DNA of 64,000 nt from Pseudobutyrivibrio sp. YE44 (lineage in GTDB: Bacteria > Bacillota > Clostridia > Lachnospirales > Lachnospiraceae). Below the pieces are notes generated by a model that was not told the origin of the DNA, did not search any database, and saw only the letters and a list, made by a program, of their open reading frames with translations. Shown piece after piece: positions 33,083 through 44,148 of this stretch. Location of the stretch: the NCBI RefSeq assembly GCF_900104335.1, contig NZ_FMXT01000012.1, forward strand, positions 1 through 64,000, in the 5' to 3' direction. Every line of letters starts with the position of its first letter. Position 1 is the first letter of the stretch. A program made the position numbers and the translations under genes.

Positions 33083-36000
33083 ATGAGTTATAAGGGGTTT
33101 ACAGACAAATTAAAGAGAAGTCCATTTAAGAGACTATTGGCAACTACCGTTGCAATAGTCTTGTTGGCATGTTCTCTTCCAATGTCTAAGGTCTATGCTG
33201 AAGAAAATAATGAAACCCCTACAAATAATACTAATCAGGATTCTCCGGAGGGACAGCCAAGTCTTAATGATATTTTCATGAATGGGGAAAATAATGTCAA
33301 TTCAGAAGATGAAGCAGGAAATAATGAACCAGGAAGTACGGAAGAAAACGAAGCTGGTACAGGAAGTGATGAAAATATAATTCAGACTATCACTTGGGAA
33401 ACACCTACCTTAAACGGTAGCTCTGACCCAACTCTTCCTGCTCCTTCCGTGGAGGAAATGATTTCAGAAACAAAATCAAATCCTGCAGAAGATAATCTCT
33501 ATACCTTGACCGTTGCCACAGGTATTAAGCCTGGAGAGACTGTTCACTATTTTGCTGTGCGATATATTGATACATATGGTAGTAGGCGTACAAAATACAT
33601 CTTCCCTCACCTGGATGCCTATAAGGTGAGCTATGACTACATGGCAGCTAAGGGTGGAGAGAACGGAACAGTAACAAAGCGCCACGAGATTCTCAGAAGT
33701 ATGGGCTATGAAATAAATGAACCATCAGGCCCAGTCCCTCTTAGCGTATGGTCTGTAGACGAATATTTATTTAAGTCAGAATTTGGCCTAGCTTCAGTTG
33801 AAAGTATAGATGTGTTTATGGCTGGAGGTTCTTGGACAGTCCAAGGTATGTCTGTCAGCCAGGTAACATCCTTCGCCGGATACGGTGAATATGGATTCTA
33901 TTCAGGAAAGTATTTCTTTGGAATCGGTAAAAAGAAGATTGCTGAACTAGAAAGTAAGAAAAAGGGTACACTTACCCTTACGGCAAATGGAGATACTTTG
34001 CTCAGTATAGGTGGAGAAGATTCAGCGTACTTTGGACTCAAGGAAGTAAAGGCTTCAGATCAGAAGGAAACAGACTCTCCTTTCGATGATCTTTACTCAA
34101 TTCGTATAGACGTATTAGATAAGAAAGATTCAGGTCTTGAAACATTAATAAAAAATTCTGCCAGTGACTTGGATCCAGCCAATGGTTTGGTCGAGGATTT
34201 GGCAGTTCAAATAGAATATAAGGATAAAAATGGTTGGACAAGAAATGTTACCATGCCGGTATTGCTGTCGGTGGTGGGGCAGAGCAAGCAGCTAGGTGAT
34301 AACGTACAAACAGCTGGACTATGCCAACGTGGAGATACTATTGCCTTTACAGCATGTCTTCCCGAGTTCGATTCTATTGTAACTTCAAAGCTATATGCAG
34401 GAACAACAGCAAGACAAGCCATAGAAAAAGAAGGCGGTATTCGACCAACAAGTGAGATTTCAGCCGAGGTGATTAGCGCACTTGATTCGGATGCATTATT
34501 CTTGTCAGGCATGTCCCTTTATAAAGGAACCTGTCGTATGTCCAACATTAATAATGGTGTTGATAGTCAGACAGGAAAAGAATATCAAGCGCTAACGACA
34601 GCCTTTAGCTTTTCAGAGCCAGCACCATTTATGTATTATACCGTTCAAAATAAGAATGGTATGCGTATAAATGGTAATACCAGTGAGAAGGTGGGAATGA
34701 AGAAATACAATACTCAAGACCCACTTATAGCTGCTCAAGCCTATGGCAATTTCATGATTCGTCTTCATACAGACACTATGGAAAATGCAGCTACAAAGAA
34801 TAGTGTTTCTGTGAGATTAACTTATTCTACAGCTGGTGGTGTTTCTCAAAAGACAGCTAAATTTGATGCAAAGAAAGAAGTCCAGGAGCTATTAGGCTAT
34901 TGGCCATCTATTACAGATCCTAAGGGTAACTTTGCATATTATTATGAGACGGACGTAGGTGGAACCATTGAGTTTCCAATAGAGCTACCAGATGTTACAG
35001 GCATTGAAAATGTTGAGATTAGCCTTGATGGAGAAAGTGAAGATGAGTGGCAGATAAATGGTGTGTCTGTTGCTTTTGTAAATAATATTGGCCCTAGAAG
35101 AATATATCTTCGTCCAATATCTGCCCAGGGTGATAATTCTCCATTTATGATTGTCAGAACAATGGAAAAATCTGACATTCCACCATTCCCACTTGGAATC
35201 ACGCATTTGTTTAATGCAAATGATAGCATGGATTGGAATGTGAAAACTGGAAGAGGTACTGCAGGTGAGGAATTAGATTATTCTTCAATGCGATACTCAA
35301 TGACCTACGAGCAGACACAGATGAATCTTGGCTTTGTTAAAAGTCAAAAGACCTATGATGTAACAGTTAGTGTTGCAGAAGATTCTGATGTTTCAAATGA
35401 GAATGGAGATTCGGGTTCTACAAACCAGTTCTTCTTCCAATTGATGTTTAAGAATGGTAATTCGGCAGTAGTACTTGCTAATCAGCAATTGTCAGCTGAT
35501 GGTTTTAGAGCAGGTGTAAATGAGAATTTCACTATTTCTGTAAACAGAGATTATGGCGTATTAACTGGAATTCGAATTATTCCAGAGGATATTTCTTCAG
35601 ATAGTGAAATTTTTGATAAATTAAATATTTCTCAAATCACAGTCACAGAGGATTCAAATGGTGGAGCTGCAATGCAGTACATTATTGACAATGTTGGCTG
35701 GATTGGAATTGACTACCATGATGAAGCTGAGAATTCTTCAATTAAGGGTAGAGAGGGCAGAATGATGTCTGAGTTGGCAAGCCGCTATACAGTTTCTGCC
35801 CAGCGTCATGTAGTAAATCTTTTATGCGAGATTATGACCCTTCCTTGGGAGATGGAGGACTACAAGCAGGTAGAGGGTTCTGTTAGCTGCGAGCTTGTTT
35901 ATTTGGATACTAGTGGTCAGCCTCAGACAATAACTTTTGATGTTATAAAGCGTATGGCAATGTACATGGACAAGACCGCCATATCCTTCGAAGCTCCTAC

Positions 36001-38296
36001 AGATCCTAATGATTCTTCAGCAAAATATTATAAGAATATGACCACAGTTTCGGACCCAGAGTGGATGCTTCGACCAAATCACACAGACCGATTTATTCTT
36101 CCTGCAATTCCGAATCTGCAGACAATTAAGAGTATGACCCTTCTTGCCATGAGTCGAAACAACAAGCCAGCTCAATGGGTTATTGGAGATGTGGCCATAT
36201 CTCAGGTCATCAACGATGGTCCTGTTCAGCTGACAGCTGACAACGAATATTACAGAGATTTACAGACACAACCAATCTGTAAGATGGAAACAGATAAGAA
36301 CAAGCTGTCAATGTTCCTTCCAGCTGGAGAGCTGGAGACCTTAAAAATTGATTTCACTGAAAATCAGTTGGTATGGTCAGAGGATGATTCATGGGTATCT
36401 CCTGTTACTCGTATTCCTGATGGCGAAGAGGATACCTTAAACATTTATCTTTATCCTACAGCTAGTTCAAGAGATATTGCTGGAACTCCAGTTAATTACG
36501 CAGTTCAGTATGCTATGACCTTCTCTAAGCCACAGCAAATGAGAGGTTCCTTTGTTCCTATGTCCAGTGGAACAGAGAAAGCTTGTTATATGGCTTCGGG
36601 AGTTAGAGCCTCTGGCATGGCAACCTTAAATAGCCTTACAGTAAGCTGTAATAATGAGCGAATGGGCTTTGATTCTGCGGTAGTGCAGCAGGTAAGAGAT
36701 GGTGTTGTTGTAAATAATTATTATTTAAGCTTTAATAACTCATCTGCATTATTTGGTGTCACTGTAAAACCAAACAACTTCACTAGTGCGGCGGAGCCTC
36801 GTGAGCAGGTGGCCTATTTGTCCTTTGGTGCAGCTACACAAGAATCTCACTTGTTCTCAGAGGAAAATGATATAGCAGTTGCATTCAAATATCGTTCTTC
36901 TCTTGATAGTGGAGCACAGGAATACTATTCACCATATGTTTATTTAACAGATGTGGGAATTGGCAAAATATATCCTGGCATGATGGCTGAGGTAACCTTC
37001 AATATTCCTTACGTTACAGAAATTACCGGCTACAGAATCGGTAGCTTTGGTGGCATAGAGGCGACAATTGAAGGTGCAGTAATTACAAACAATAGCTATT
37101 CATCAAAGACAAAGGATGAGGCTACAGGTGAATTAGTTTCAAATGATTTAACTAGACTTGGTGTTTATAGCATTGGAGATGTATCCGAAGGTGGTGTTTT
37201 AGTGCCTTATGCTATAACCAATTCGATTATAGAAAAACAGGTTTCTGCTCAGGGAATGATAGGGGACCGTGCATTAAATCCTCTAGATATTATCTTTACA
37301 ACAACTGGAGCAGTGGCCACAGGCGAAAGTGGTACTCAGGCACCAGTTCAGATGATATTCAATTACTACGACCAGGCAGGTGCTACCAGAAACAGGACAA
37401 TTGGAGATATTAAGCAATACATTCAGGGAGGAGAGCATATCTTTAAGACTGGTTCGGATACAAGGGTTAGACTCTTCCTGCCAGAATGTAAGGAATTATT
37501 ATCTATACAAATTCTTCCTTACGACGAAAGCGGCAATGCAAACTGGGCTATTAGCAATATAAGCGGAAGCCTTGGTTTGGGAGATGCCATGTTTAACAGA
37601 GCTGTAAATCAAGTATTTACTCAGGCCGCTGGTGGAACAATATTTATTAAGGAAGTAGTAATGACCACTTACTTCTCAATCAATAATAATGCAGCCCAGA
37701 CTGTATCAAATCATCAGGCTGGTGCTGTAATGAAGAGCGGTGAAAAGGTCAACGTGACTGTTACTGTTGCAGATGGAACAGGATTTACTGCAAAGGCTTA
37801 TTGGGTTGTTAATGGCACAAAGACAGAAATGACCGGAGCGGTAATTAAGGAGCTTACAGGAACAGGCTTCTATCTGTTAGGGCCTGACAATACCACAGGT
37901 GATCCACAGACCTACAATATTGAAGTGGCTTCAAAGGCTAATCCTTCCATTATTGATGTGATTACACTTACTGTTTATCCAAAGGATACAGGAAATCTTA
38001 ATAATGTTGTGGAGCAGCTTAAGAAGAATAACGAGGAGCTTATTCAGGAACAAAAGAAGAATAATAATAGTGGAAGCTCTGGCGGCACAACCCCAAGTGG
38101 CGGAGGTACCGATCCAAGTAGCGGTGGTACCGACCCAAGTGGTGGAGGCACCGATCCAAGCGGTGGCGGCACGGACCCAAGTGGTGGAGGTACTGATCCA
38201 AGCGGTGGAGGTACTGATCCAAGCGGTGGAGGCACCGACCCAAGTGGTGGAGGTACTGACCCAAGTAGCGGTGGTACCGACCCAACAGATCCATAA
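33083..38296 (+). CDS. Giant secreted surface protein with beta-sandwich-like repeats
   Basis: This is a 1737-aa exported protein. The signal peptide runs to SKVYAEE (residue about 40), then an Asn/Glu-rich linker. The body holds at least six diverged modules that share a strand pattern ending W-x-I-x-x-V/I-x-V, for example [56 protein letters not shown] and [20 protein letters not shown]. This looks like PLAT/lectin-like beta-sandwiches, but the family is unassigned. The C-terminus has a coiled segment ([20 protein letters not shown]) and nine S-G/S-G-G-T-D-P repeats. No LPxTG motif or TM anchor is seen. Confidence 0.75.
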   Translation: MSYKGFTDKLKRSPFKRLLATTVAIVLLACSLPMSKVYAEENNETPTNNTNQDSPEGQPSLNDIFMNGENNVNSEDEAGNNEPGSTEENEAGTGSDENIIQTITWETPTLNGSSDPTLPAPSVEEMISETKSNPAEDNLYTLTVATGIKPGETVHYFAVRYIDTYGSRRTKYIFPHLDAYKVSYDYMAAKGGENGTVTKRHEILRSMGYEINEPSGPVPLSVWSVDEYLFKSEFGLASVESIDVFMAGGSWTVQGMSVSQVTSFAGYGEYGFYSGKYFFGIGKKKIAELESKKKGTLTLTANGDTLLSIGGEDSAYFGLKEVKASDQKETDSPFDDLYSIRIDVLDKKDSGLETLIKNSASDLDPANGLVEDLAVQIEYKDKNGWTRNVTMPVLLSVVGQSKQLGDNVQTAGLCQRGDTIAFTACLPEFDSIVTSKLYAGTTARQAIEKEGGIRPTSEISAEVISALDSDALFLSGMSLYKGTCRMSNINNGVDSQTGKEYQALTTAFSFSEPAPFMYYTVQNKNGMRINGNTSEKVGMKKYNTQDPLIAAQAYGNFMIRLHTDTMENAATKNSVSVRLTYSTAGGVSQKTAKFDAKKEVQELLGYWPSITDPKGNFAYYYETDVGGTIEFPIELPDVTGIENVEISLDGESEDEWQINGVSVAFVNNIGPRRIYLRPISAQGDNSPFMIVRTMEKSDIPPFPLGITHLFNANDSMDWNVKTGRGTAGEELDYSSMRYSMTYEQTQMNLGFVKSQKTYDVTVSVAEDSDVSNENGDSGSTNQFFFQLMFKNGNSAVVLANQQLSADGFRAGVNENFTISVNRDYGVLTGIRIIPEDISSDSEIFDKLNISQITVTEDSNGGAAMQYIIDNVGWIGIDYHDEAENSSIKGREGRMMSELASRYTVSAQRHVVNLLCEIMTLPWEMEDYKQVEGSVSCELVYLDTSGQPQTITFDVIKRMAMYMDKTAISFEAPTDPNDSSAKYYKNMTTVSDPEWMLRPNHTDRFILPAIPNLQTIKSMTLLAMSRNNKPAQWVIGDVAISQVINDGPVQLTADNEYYRDLQTQPICKMETDKNKLSMFLPAGELETLKIDFTENQLVWSEDDSWVSPVTRIPDGEEDTLNIYLYPTASSRDIAGTPVNYAVQYAMTFSKPQQMRGSFVPMSSGTEKACYMASGVRASGMATLNSLTVSCNNERMGFDSAVVQQVRDGVVVNNYYLSFNNSSALFGVTVKPNNFTSAAEPREQVAYLSFGAATQESHLFSEENDIAVAFKYRSSLDSGAQEYYSPYVYLTDVGIGKIYPGMMAEVTFNIPYVTEITGYRIGSFGGIEATIEGAVITNNSYSSKTKDEATGELVSNDLTRLGVYSIGDVSEGGVLVPYAITNSIIEKQVSAQGMIGDRALNPLDIIFTTTGAVATGESGTQAPVQMIFNYYDQAGATRNRTIGDIKQYIQGGEHIFKTGSDTRVRLFLPECKELLSIQILPYDESGNANWAISNISGSLGLGDAMFNRAVNQVFTQAAGGTIFIKEVVMTTYFSINNNAAQTVSNHQAGAVMKSGEKVNVTVTVADGTGFTAKAYWVVNGTKTEMTGAVIKELTGTGFYLLGPDNTTGDPQTYNIEVASKANPSIIDVITLTVYPKDTGNLNNVVEQLKKNNEELIQEQKKNNNSGSSGGTTPSGGGTDPSSGGTDPSGGGTDPSGGGTDPSGGGTDPSGGGTDPSGGGTDPSGGGTDPSSGGTDPTDP
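38095..38286 (+). repeat. 21-bp tandem repeat encoding (SGGGTDP)9
   Basis: Nine in-frame 21-base units encode SGGGTDP or SSGGTDP at the very C-terminus of the 1737-aa protein. Synonymous differences between units show that some age separates the copies. Copy number is likely to vary between strains. Confidence 0.92.
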
Positions 38297-38327
38297 TATT
38301 ATCAAGGAGATAGGTTAGGAGAAAAAT

Positions 38328-39080
38328 ATGTTGAAACAGATTGGAAAGGAGAAATTAATACTGATTGGAGTAGGAGTATTAGCTCTGATAGTGATTGCTG
38401 TGTTATTAATTACAGATCAGGCAACTCCTAAAACCTACTATGATGAAGGCTATCCTGTTAAGTCAAAGGAGTTAAAGGATGGGGGACTAAAAATCACAGT
38501 AGATGGCTCTAAGTCTGCAGATGTTCCATGGGAATACCAGGAGTTAGAGGATTCTCCAATTGAGTATAAGGTGAAAGCTTCAAGTGATGCTAAGCTGACC
38601 ATAACAATTGCTCCTGTAAAATCTGGCTATGAAACAATAAAGCTTACAAAAGTAAGAAGAATTAACGAACTTGATTACCCAGTAGCCACCCTATATTTAG
38701 ATGTGGTGGTGGCTGCTGGAGAAAAAGGCTTTGTGGCCAAGCTGGTTCAGGTTGATGAAAGGGTATCAGAGGGAATACTTGGAGCAGAAGACACAGACGA
38801 GCCTTACTACATCAAAGAAAACTATGTATATCTTCCAAATGGAGGAGAGTGGTCGTTGTATAATGCAGCCTTTGAAGGTAAAGAAGTACCTGAGGATGAT
38901 TATACTGTGACACCAGGCATGGATGATAACGGCAGTCATTACTATCGTGTAAATCATTTGGCTGACCAGGAACAGCTGGAACTGGTTTTAAAAAATGAAA
39001 CCCTTCAGCAAGAAATAAAGCTTGTTGCAGTTTCGGATGATAATGGAAATATCACAATAAAAAAGGCGGCGGCAAAATGA
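38328..39080 (+). CDS. Single-pass membrane protein with extracellular domain, unknown
   Basis: This is a 250-aa protein with one N-terminal TM helix (LILIGVGVLALIVIAVLLIT, residues about 10-29) that acts as an uncleaved anchor. An acidic, beta-rich extracellular domain of about 215 residues follows, with no motif I recognise. A TTAGGAG SD is present. It follows the giant surface protein by 31 bases, and its stop codon overlaps the next start (ATGA). By position it could anchor or chaperone the surface protein or be an apparatus subunit comparable to VirB8; the topology fits VirB8 but I see no sequence support. Confidence 0.65.
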   Translation: MLKQIGKEKLILIGVGVLALIVIAVLLITDQATPKTYYDEGYPVKSKELKDGGLKITVDGSKSADVPWEYQELEDSPIEYKVKASSDAKLTITIAPVKSGYETIKLTKVRRINELDYPVATLYLDVVVAAGEKGFVAKLVQVDERVSEGILGAEDTDEPYYIKENYVYLPNGGEWSLYNAAFEGKEVPEDDYTVTPGMDDNGSHYYRVNHLADQEQLELVLKNETLQQEIKLVAVSDDNGNITIKKAAAK

Positions 39081-39577
39081 ATGATTCAAAAGAGAGAAAG
39101 CATGAAATAAAAAAGGTTCTATTAAACAATTTGGTATTAACAGATGACAAAAGGCTTGCAGTGGGACCAGATTTTAGAATTACTCTTTGGGGAGTAGGTG
39201 ATGGAGCTGGTGCAACCATGGTTCTCGGGGTGAAGAAAAAAGCCTATTTGATGGAGTCTGAATATACCAGCAACACACAAACGATATATAAGGCTACAGA
39301 GGCGATGAAGGATATTGGAAGACTTTTAAAGCTGGAAGAGGCTCCTGATAGTGCCAGTGCGTTAGTTAGACATGTTTTCTTTCGACCGGTGGTGCTGGTG
39401 TTAGAAGAGGTACCAGTTAACGAGGAAGAAATCGAAGCTTCACATAATGAGCTGGTACTTTCGGCATACTGTGGAAGAGCGCCTCTTGCAGGATTATCAA
39501 TAAAGCATGCACTGTCAAAGCTGGAAAAAACTTCAGGAGGAAAAATAAAACGTTACTATGCACCTAAGGAAGAATAA
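39077..39577 (+). CDS. Cytoplasmic protein of the secretion operon, unknown
   Basis: This is a 166-aa soluble alpha/beta protein without signal or TM. Recognisable stretches are FRITLWGVGDGAGATMVLGVKKKAYLMESEY, MKDIGRLL and LVRHVFFRPVVLVLEEVPV. I do not recognise the family. The ATGA overlap with the previous gene implies tight co-translation. A small cytoplasmic factor at the end of the apparatus genes and before candidate substrates could be a chaperone or adaptor, but that is only context. Confidence 0.6.
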   Translation: MNDSKERKHEIKKVLLNNLVLTDDKRLAVGPDFRITLWGVGDGAGATMVLGVKKKAYLMESEYTSNTQTIYKATEAMKDIGRLLKLEEAPDSASALVRHVFFRPVVLVLEEVPVNEEEIEASHNELVLSAYCGRAPLAGLSIKHALSKLEKTSGGKIKRYYAPKEE

Positions 39578-39633
39578 ATTAGGTGTTAATAATATCAGTG
39601 CGATAGCTTGTTTATATAAATGGAGGTAGAGCT

Positions 39634-40845
39634 ATGCCAAGTAAAGGTCAAGAGAACAATGTAAAAGAGAATAAGGTGGAAGAAAAAAATGTAGAAGAAA
39701 ACAATGTAGAAGTGAATATTAATGATATAAATGCTATTTCTAATGACGAGGAAGAAAAAAAAGACGAAGAAAAAAAGGAAGAAGCGAACAATCAGGTAAA
39801 GGGAGAAGCTCTTAAACAAAAAACTAAAGAGGAACTTGATAAAGAGCTTAAAGAACTGAGAAAGAAAGAAAAGGATGAAGCCGCTCTTAGAAAAGCAGAA
39901 GAAAAGCTTGAGAAAGAAAAAGCTAAAATTGCCAAAGAAAAGGCGGCAAGAGAAAAAAAGGAAGAAAAGAAAAGAAAAAAGCAAGAACGTGAGGATGCAT
40001 ATAGAAGAGCAGGCAAGAAACCACCAAGACTTTTTGACAGAGGTCTTTTGCCAGCTGTAGGGTTTGGTGTTGGTGCATTAGTAGGCTCACTTATAGGTTA
40101 TACCGTTGTGGTAGCTCCACTGGTTATTTTTTCTCTTTTTTCTGCTGTAGTCAAAGGAGCTTCTTATGCTGTAAAGAGTTATCAGTATTTTAAGAAATCA
40201 AGAGAAGAAGCAAAGAAGGTAGGGGAGAAGAAGGCAGAACAAAAGGAAAAGGAAGATTCAAAAAAGTCTGAGAAAGAACTTGAAAAGTCAAAAGCAAAGG
40301 AGAAAGAAAAGGTAAAAGCTCCAGAGGTAAAGGATAGCGAGTTAAAACAAAAATCTGCTGACAAGAATAAAAAGCAGCCAGAGTACACCCCGGAGCAGAA
40401 GGCATTCTTTGACTGGAATAAGGAACAGAGAGATAACGAATTATCATTTATTAATAAAGAGCATAGTGATTTTGTAAAAGGAAAAGAGCTCTTTTTAAAT
40501 CGTCTGTCAAAATTATGTATGCTGAAGGAAATGGAAGTTGCAGAAAAAAATAATCCTGGAGCATTATCTAGCAAAGAATACAAATCAGAGTTTAATAAGA
40601 ATGTAAAAGTATATAGAGAGAGTAGTAAAGCCTTCAAGAGCTTAGCTGATTCTATTAAATCTCCAGAAGATATGGAAAAGGTCAGAACACTTGTAAATGA
40701 AGACAATGGTAATGGTTTGTATAATGAGTTGGCCAAGAGAGATGAAAATATCTCAAAGATTGATGCCAATGTAGAAAAGAGCAAGCAAAAATCCCTTGAG
40801 ATAGATTCAAATCAGCTTAAAGCACCAAATTTACCTAATATGTAA
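39634..40845 (+). CDS. Charged coiled-coil membrane protein with APNL tail, candidate substrate
   Basis: This is a 403-aa protein. Residues 1-125 are almost entirely Glu/Lys/Asn and predict a long coiled coil. Residues about 135-180 hold two hydrophobic helices (LLPAVGFGVGALVGSLIGYTVVVAPLVIFSLFSAV). A second charged stretch follows, then a helical C-terminal domain (TPEQKAFFDWNKEQRDNELS...). It ends QLKAPNLPNM, echoing the QAPNL end of the next gene. The SD GGAGGT is 8 bases before ATG. No known family; it may act at a membrane after transfer or serve as a scaffold. Confidence 0.65.
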   Translation: MPSKGQENNVKENKVEEKNVEENNVEVNINDINAISNDEEEKKDEEKKEEANNQVKGEALKQKTKEELDKELKELRKKEKDEAALRKAEEKLEKEKAKIAKEKAAREKKEEKKRKKQEREDAYRRAGKKPPRLFDRGLLPAVGFGVGALVGSLIGYTVVVAPLVIFSLFSAVVKGASYAVKSYQYFKKSREEAKKVGEKKAEQKEKEDSKKSEKELEKSKAKEKEKVKAPEVKDSELKQKSADKNKKQPEYTPEQKAFFDWNKEQRDNELSFINKEHSDFVKGKELFLNRLSKLCMLKEMEVAEKNNPGALSSKEYKSEFNKNVKVYRESSKAFKSLADSIKSPEDMEKVRTLVNEDNGNGLYNELAKRDENISKIDANVEKSKQKSLEIDSNQLKAPNLPNM

Positions 40846-40888
40846 ATCTTTTATGGATTGGTTAGCCTAAGAAAGAGAGGTATTGCTT

Positions 40889-43654
40889 ATGCCTGAGAAA
40901 ATTGATGCTTGGTTAAGCGATGCAGTTTGTGCAAATTATAAAACCTATTTAACTAATCTTCTAATATCACAATTACCAGATGGTACATTCAACGATGAAG
41001 AGATTTTTCAACTGAATTCACTTGGTGCAGGACAAGATATTGCGACGATTTCTCATGAAGAGTTAGAGGCAAGGACGGCCGTCATGAGAAATATAAACCA
41101 ATACGACGATGCTAAATCAGGGGTTGTATTTCTTGATTCTTCTAGGCCAATTATTGCAGGAATTCCTGGTTCAGAGGGCATTAGTGTTGCAGAAAGAGGG
41201 TTTGTTAAGGCAGGAAATGCAATAAGAGAGCAGGCAAAAAAGCGTAATGACCCTAGGATGGTACAGTTCTATGAGGATTTAGCAGATATATACACACCAA
41301 CCAATGGAAATGTTACCCAATTATTTTTTACTTCGCCATATGTTCCATCATTGATGGGCCGTTATGCAGAATTGGTGGTTCCAAAAGGAGTAAGCTCAAA
41401 GGATTTAAAAGCTCAGTTGGGAGTACCTCTTTATGAAGCGAGCCTCGATTTTTTACATGCTATAGCAAACGAAGCTAGGTGTGAATATTACCATCAGGAG
41501 TGGGGAATGGAGCCTGAGAAGAGCGAAATGATTGAGAATCGCTTACGGGATGAAATGTATGAGGCCCACTCTAATCTTCTTGTTCAATACGAGAGACTTA
41601 AAGAGTTTTATGACAATCCTCCAAATAGAGCACCAGCTCATTTTGGTAACAGCTTAGCTCACCTTTTTGGTAGAGGAAGTGGGGATCGACATGTTGATCC
41701 ATACATTGGCATTATCCGAGGAGAAAAGCAGGCCCTAGAAAATGGATGGGATAGAGATGATGCATATATTATCGGAGTAATCGGTTCAATAGAGGCAGAA
41801 GTACGTCGACAGGAGGAATATGGTTCTGCCAAAACAAAAGAGCAGCTATCTGCCTTTAAATCTCAGTTATATGCTTTAAAGGAAGAATGTTATTACACCA
41901 GAGTGGATTCGGCTGTTCAAAAGAAGGAGCTTGCTAATAAGGTAATAGCATTTGTTAATGCTGCAAATTCTCCGGAGGCATCTCCTGCGGCAAAGACCTG
42001 TTGTGGTGTAGCCATTAATAACATTAAACATTTCGATGAAATTAGTAAGTATATTGATAAAAGCATAGCTTTAGAAAGACAAAATCAAAACTCTATTCGT
42101 ACGGAAAAAATGAATAATCCAGTAGAGTATATAAATGGATTATTAGAAGAGGCACGAGATTCAGGTAATTATCGGGTTTTCCTGTTGGAATATCTAGAGA
42201 TGAAAGAGCAACTGACTGCAGCTTATCCTAATGGAGGTGGCGTACGTCAACAGTTTGAGGATGCCATGTCAGTGGTAACTAATCCTGGGGGTATTGACGC
42301 AGTAGCATTACAAAAGGCAACTAATGAATTGTATTTTGAAAGACAAATAGAATATGGTCAGAGATTGGAACAGAAGGCAAAGGATATTCGTGAAGGTAGG
42401 GTTAACACAGGTAAGGACTTTGATGCTGTCAAGAAAGACTATACCTTCAGCAAACGATATGCAAATAATTTACTAGCAGATAGCAATCTTGCTAGAAATA
42501 TAGCAGCCTTGAAGGAAATGCATGAAAGATTTGAAAGTGTTCTAAATAATCATGATGAGACCGAACTTAAAAACGATTATATAAAGAATGCTACAGATGG
42601 TCTTACAAAGGCAGAAAGAAGATTCTATTTAACAAGTGCAGAAAATATCAAAACAGACCTTATGGAAGGCTATGGTATTTTATCTGATATAGATGGTATT
42701 CTTGGCTCTTTGCCTAACGATGAATTACGAGAATCAACCCTTAGTCAGGAAGTAGCGAAAATCAACGAATATGAAAGAGGCTTTAATGAAATTAAGGGCC
42801 AAGTATCAGTTTATCTGGAACAGTTAGAGACACTTGCTAGGGGAAGAGAAAAAAATTCTAGTTCATTTGAGAATATGCTTACAGCCTTGAGAAAGGTAGA
42901 TGAATTAACTATAAATGACTCCCCTAAGGAGATATGTGAAGCTTTTAGATATCTGGGAGATACGTCAAAGCAGTATGAGGATAAGATAAATGCTCAGACC
43001 TTTGCAGCATTTTGGGACAATGGAGTTAAAAGAAAAACTCTATCTCAGACTTTACAGGTTTTCGCAAAGGAAAAACTAGATACACTGGTTGATATACCAG
43101 AAAGTATGGATTTTAGCCAGTCTATTGTAAGTCAAAAAGTTGCTGTAGAGGATTTGCATCAAGAGGCTACAGAAAAGCTTCACGAGAAGGAAGATGCAAA
43201 GGCAGATGAGACCCTTAGTAAGCTGTATCCTGAGGTTAAGACATACATTGACACACATATTAGTGGTACTAAAGATTTGTTAATAAGTGACAATGCTAAT
43301 GGTGATTTTGCATCTTATAAGGATCGTGTTGAAAGTAGAATTGCCAAGTTGATTTTGTTATCTCAGGCGAAAAAAGCATTAGGTAAAAATCCAGATATGA
43401 AAATATCTATAAAAGATGTAGATGATAATGCTATAGCGAAGGGATACGGGAAGCTTCTGAAGAATGAATCCTTTAAAGCTATGATGGATAGTGTGAAAAC
43501 CACTGGTGATTGTGCAAAGCTATGCAATATTGCGTTAAAAAATCCAAATCTTTTAATAGATGAGATGAACAAGCACAAACCAGAGGCAGCTGTGGAAGCA
43601 CCAGCCAATAACAATATTATTAATCAGCCTAATATACAAGCTCCTAATTTGTAG
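40889..43654 (+). CDS. Large helical protein, candidate T4SS substrate (family B, copy 2)
   Basis: This is a 921-aa soluble helical protein. Residues about 270-340 (YIGIIRGEKQALENGWDRDD, then VIGSIEAEVRRQEEYGS and LYALKEECYYT) are homologous to the 758-aa protein at 19433. The shared part precedes a long diverged helical region. The C-terminus is NNNIINQPNIQAPNL, resembling the Asn/Ile-rich tails of family A and the APNL end of the preceding gene. ATG 40889 is chosen over ATG 40883: both use the AGAGAGG SD, and 40889 gives the MP start seen in the other candidates. Function unknown. Confidence 0.7.
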   Translation: MPEKIDAWLSDAVCANYKTYLTNLLISQLPDGTFNDEEIFQLNSLGAGQDIATISHEELEARTAVMRNINQYDDAKSGVVFLDSSRPIIAGIPGSEGISVAERGFVKAGNAIREQAKKRNDPRMVQFYEDLADIYTPTNGNVTQLFFTSPYVPSLMGRYAELVVPKGVSSKDLKAQLGVPLYEASLDFLHAIANEARCEYYHQEWGMEPEKSEMIENRLRDEMYEAHSNLLVQYERLKEFYDNPPNRAPAHFGNSLAHLFGRGSGDRHVDPYIGIIRGEKQALENGWDRDDAYIIGVIGSIEAEVRRQEEYGSAKTKEQLSAFKSQLYALKEECYYTRVDSAVQKKELANKVIAFVNAANSPEASPAAKTCCGVAINNIKHFDEISKYIDKSIALERQNQNSIRTEKMNNPVEYINGLLEEARDSGNYRVFLLEYLEMKEQLTAAYPNGGGVRQQFEDAMSVVTNPGGIDAVALQKATNELYFERQIEYGQRLEQKAKDIREGRVNTGKDFDAVKKDYTFSKRYANNLLADSNLARNIAALKEMHERFESVLNNHDETELKNDYIKNATDGLTKAERRFYLTSAENIKTDLMEGYGILSDIDGILGSLPNDELRESTLSQEVAKINEYERGFNEIKGQVSVYLEQLETLARGREKNSSSFENMLTALRKVDELTINDSPKEICEAFRYLGDTSKQYEDKINAQTFAAFWDNGVKRKTLSQTLQVFAKEKLDTLVDIPESMDFSQSIVSQKVAVEDLHQEATEKLHEKEDAKADETLSKLYPEVKTYIDTHISGTKDLLISDNANGDFASYKDRVESRIAKLILLSQAKKALGKNPDMKISIKDVDDNAIAKGYGKLLKNESFKAMMDSVKTTGDCAKLCNIALKNPNLLIDEMNKHKPEAAVEAPANNNIINQPNIQAPNL

Positions 43655-43730
43655 ATACTATTGGGTCTGGTTTTGTGAGCAAAAAATGTTTCATATTTAA
43701 GTATAAGGAACCTTTGAAAGGAATTAGGTA

Positions 43731-44132
43731 GTGAAGGAAATACGGATTGATGCATCAATTGAAAATGTAGAGAGATTGGTATCAATCTTGGATGAGCAGC
43801 TGGAAGCTGTAGACTGTCCTATGAAGGCACAGCTGCAGCTTGATGTTGCTGTGGAAGAGATTTTTTCAAATATCTCCCATTATGCCTATGGGGAAAACAA
43901 GGGACAAGTGTCAATTCGTATGGATATTTCACCAGAGCGAGGGCTAATTGAATTTATGGATCAAGGAGAGCCTTTCAATCCTCTAGAAAAAGAAGACCCT
44001 GATGTGGAAGCCGCTGCAGAAAGCAACCAGTTAGGAGGCCTGGGAATCTATATTGTGAAGGAGAGTATGGACGAAGTTTCATATGAGTATAGGGATAGAA
44101 AGAACGTCTTGACTATAAAGAAATACTTTTAA
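43731..44132 (+). CDS. RsbW/SpoIIAB-like anti-sigma serine kinase (HATPase_c)
   Basis: This is a 133-aa GHKL ATPase domain. The N-box is AVEEIFSNISHYAYG (residues about 43-57), the G1 box EFMDQGEPFNP and the G2 box GGLGIYIVKESMDEVSY, so ATP binding should be intact. Proteins of this size either phosphorylate a STAS partner or sequester a sigma factor. The GTG start has AAAGGA 8 bases upstream. It lies among candidate substrates, on the same strand as the STAS gene 11 kb upstream. No sigma factor gene is in the window, so the downstream target is unknown. Confidence 0.92.
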   Translation: MKEIRIDASIENVERLVSILDEQLEAVDCPMKAQLQLDVAVEEIFSNISHYAYGENKGQVSIRMDISPERGLIEFMDQGEPFNPLEKEDPDVEAAAESNQLGGLGIYIVKESMDEVSYEYRDRKNVLTIKKYF

Positions 44133-44148
44133 TGATTAGGGGGTATAT

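Noticed and set aside
38004-38318. Overlapping reading frames in both strands of the GGGTDP repeat
   Set aside because: The 21-bp periodicity keeps all frames open by chance; only the frame of the 1737-aa protein has a start, a signal peptide and context.
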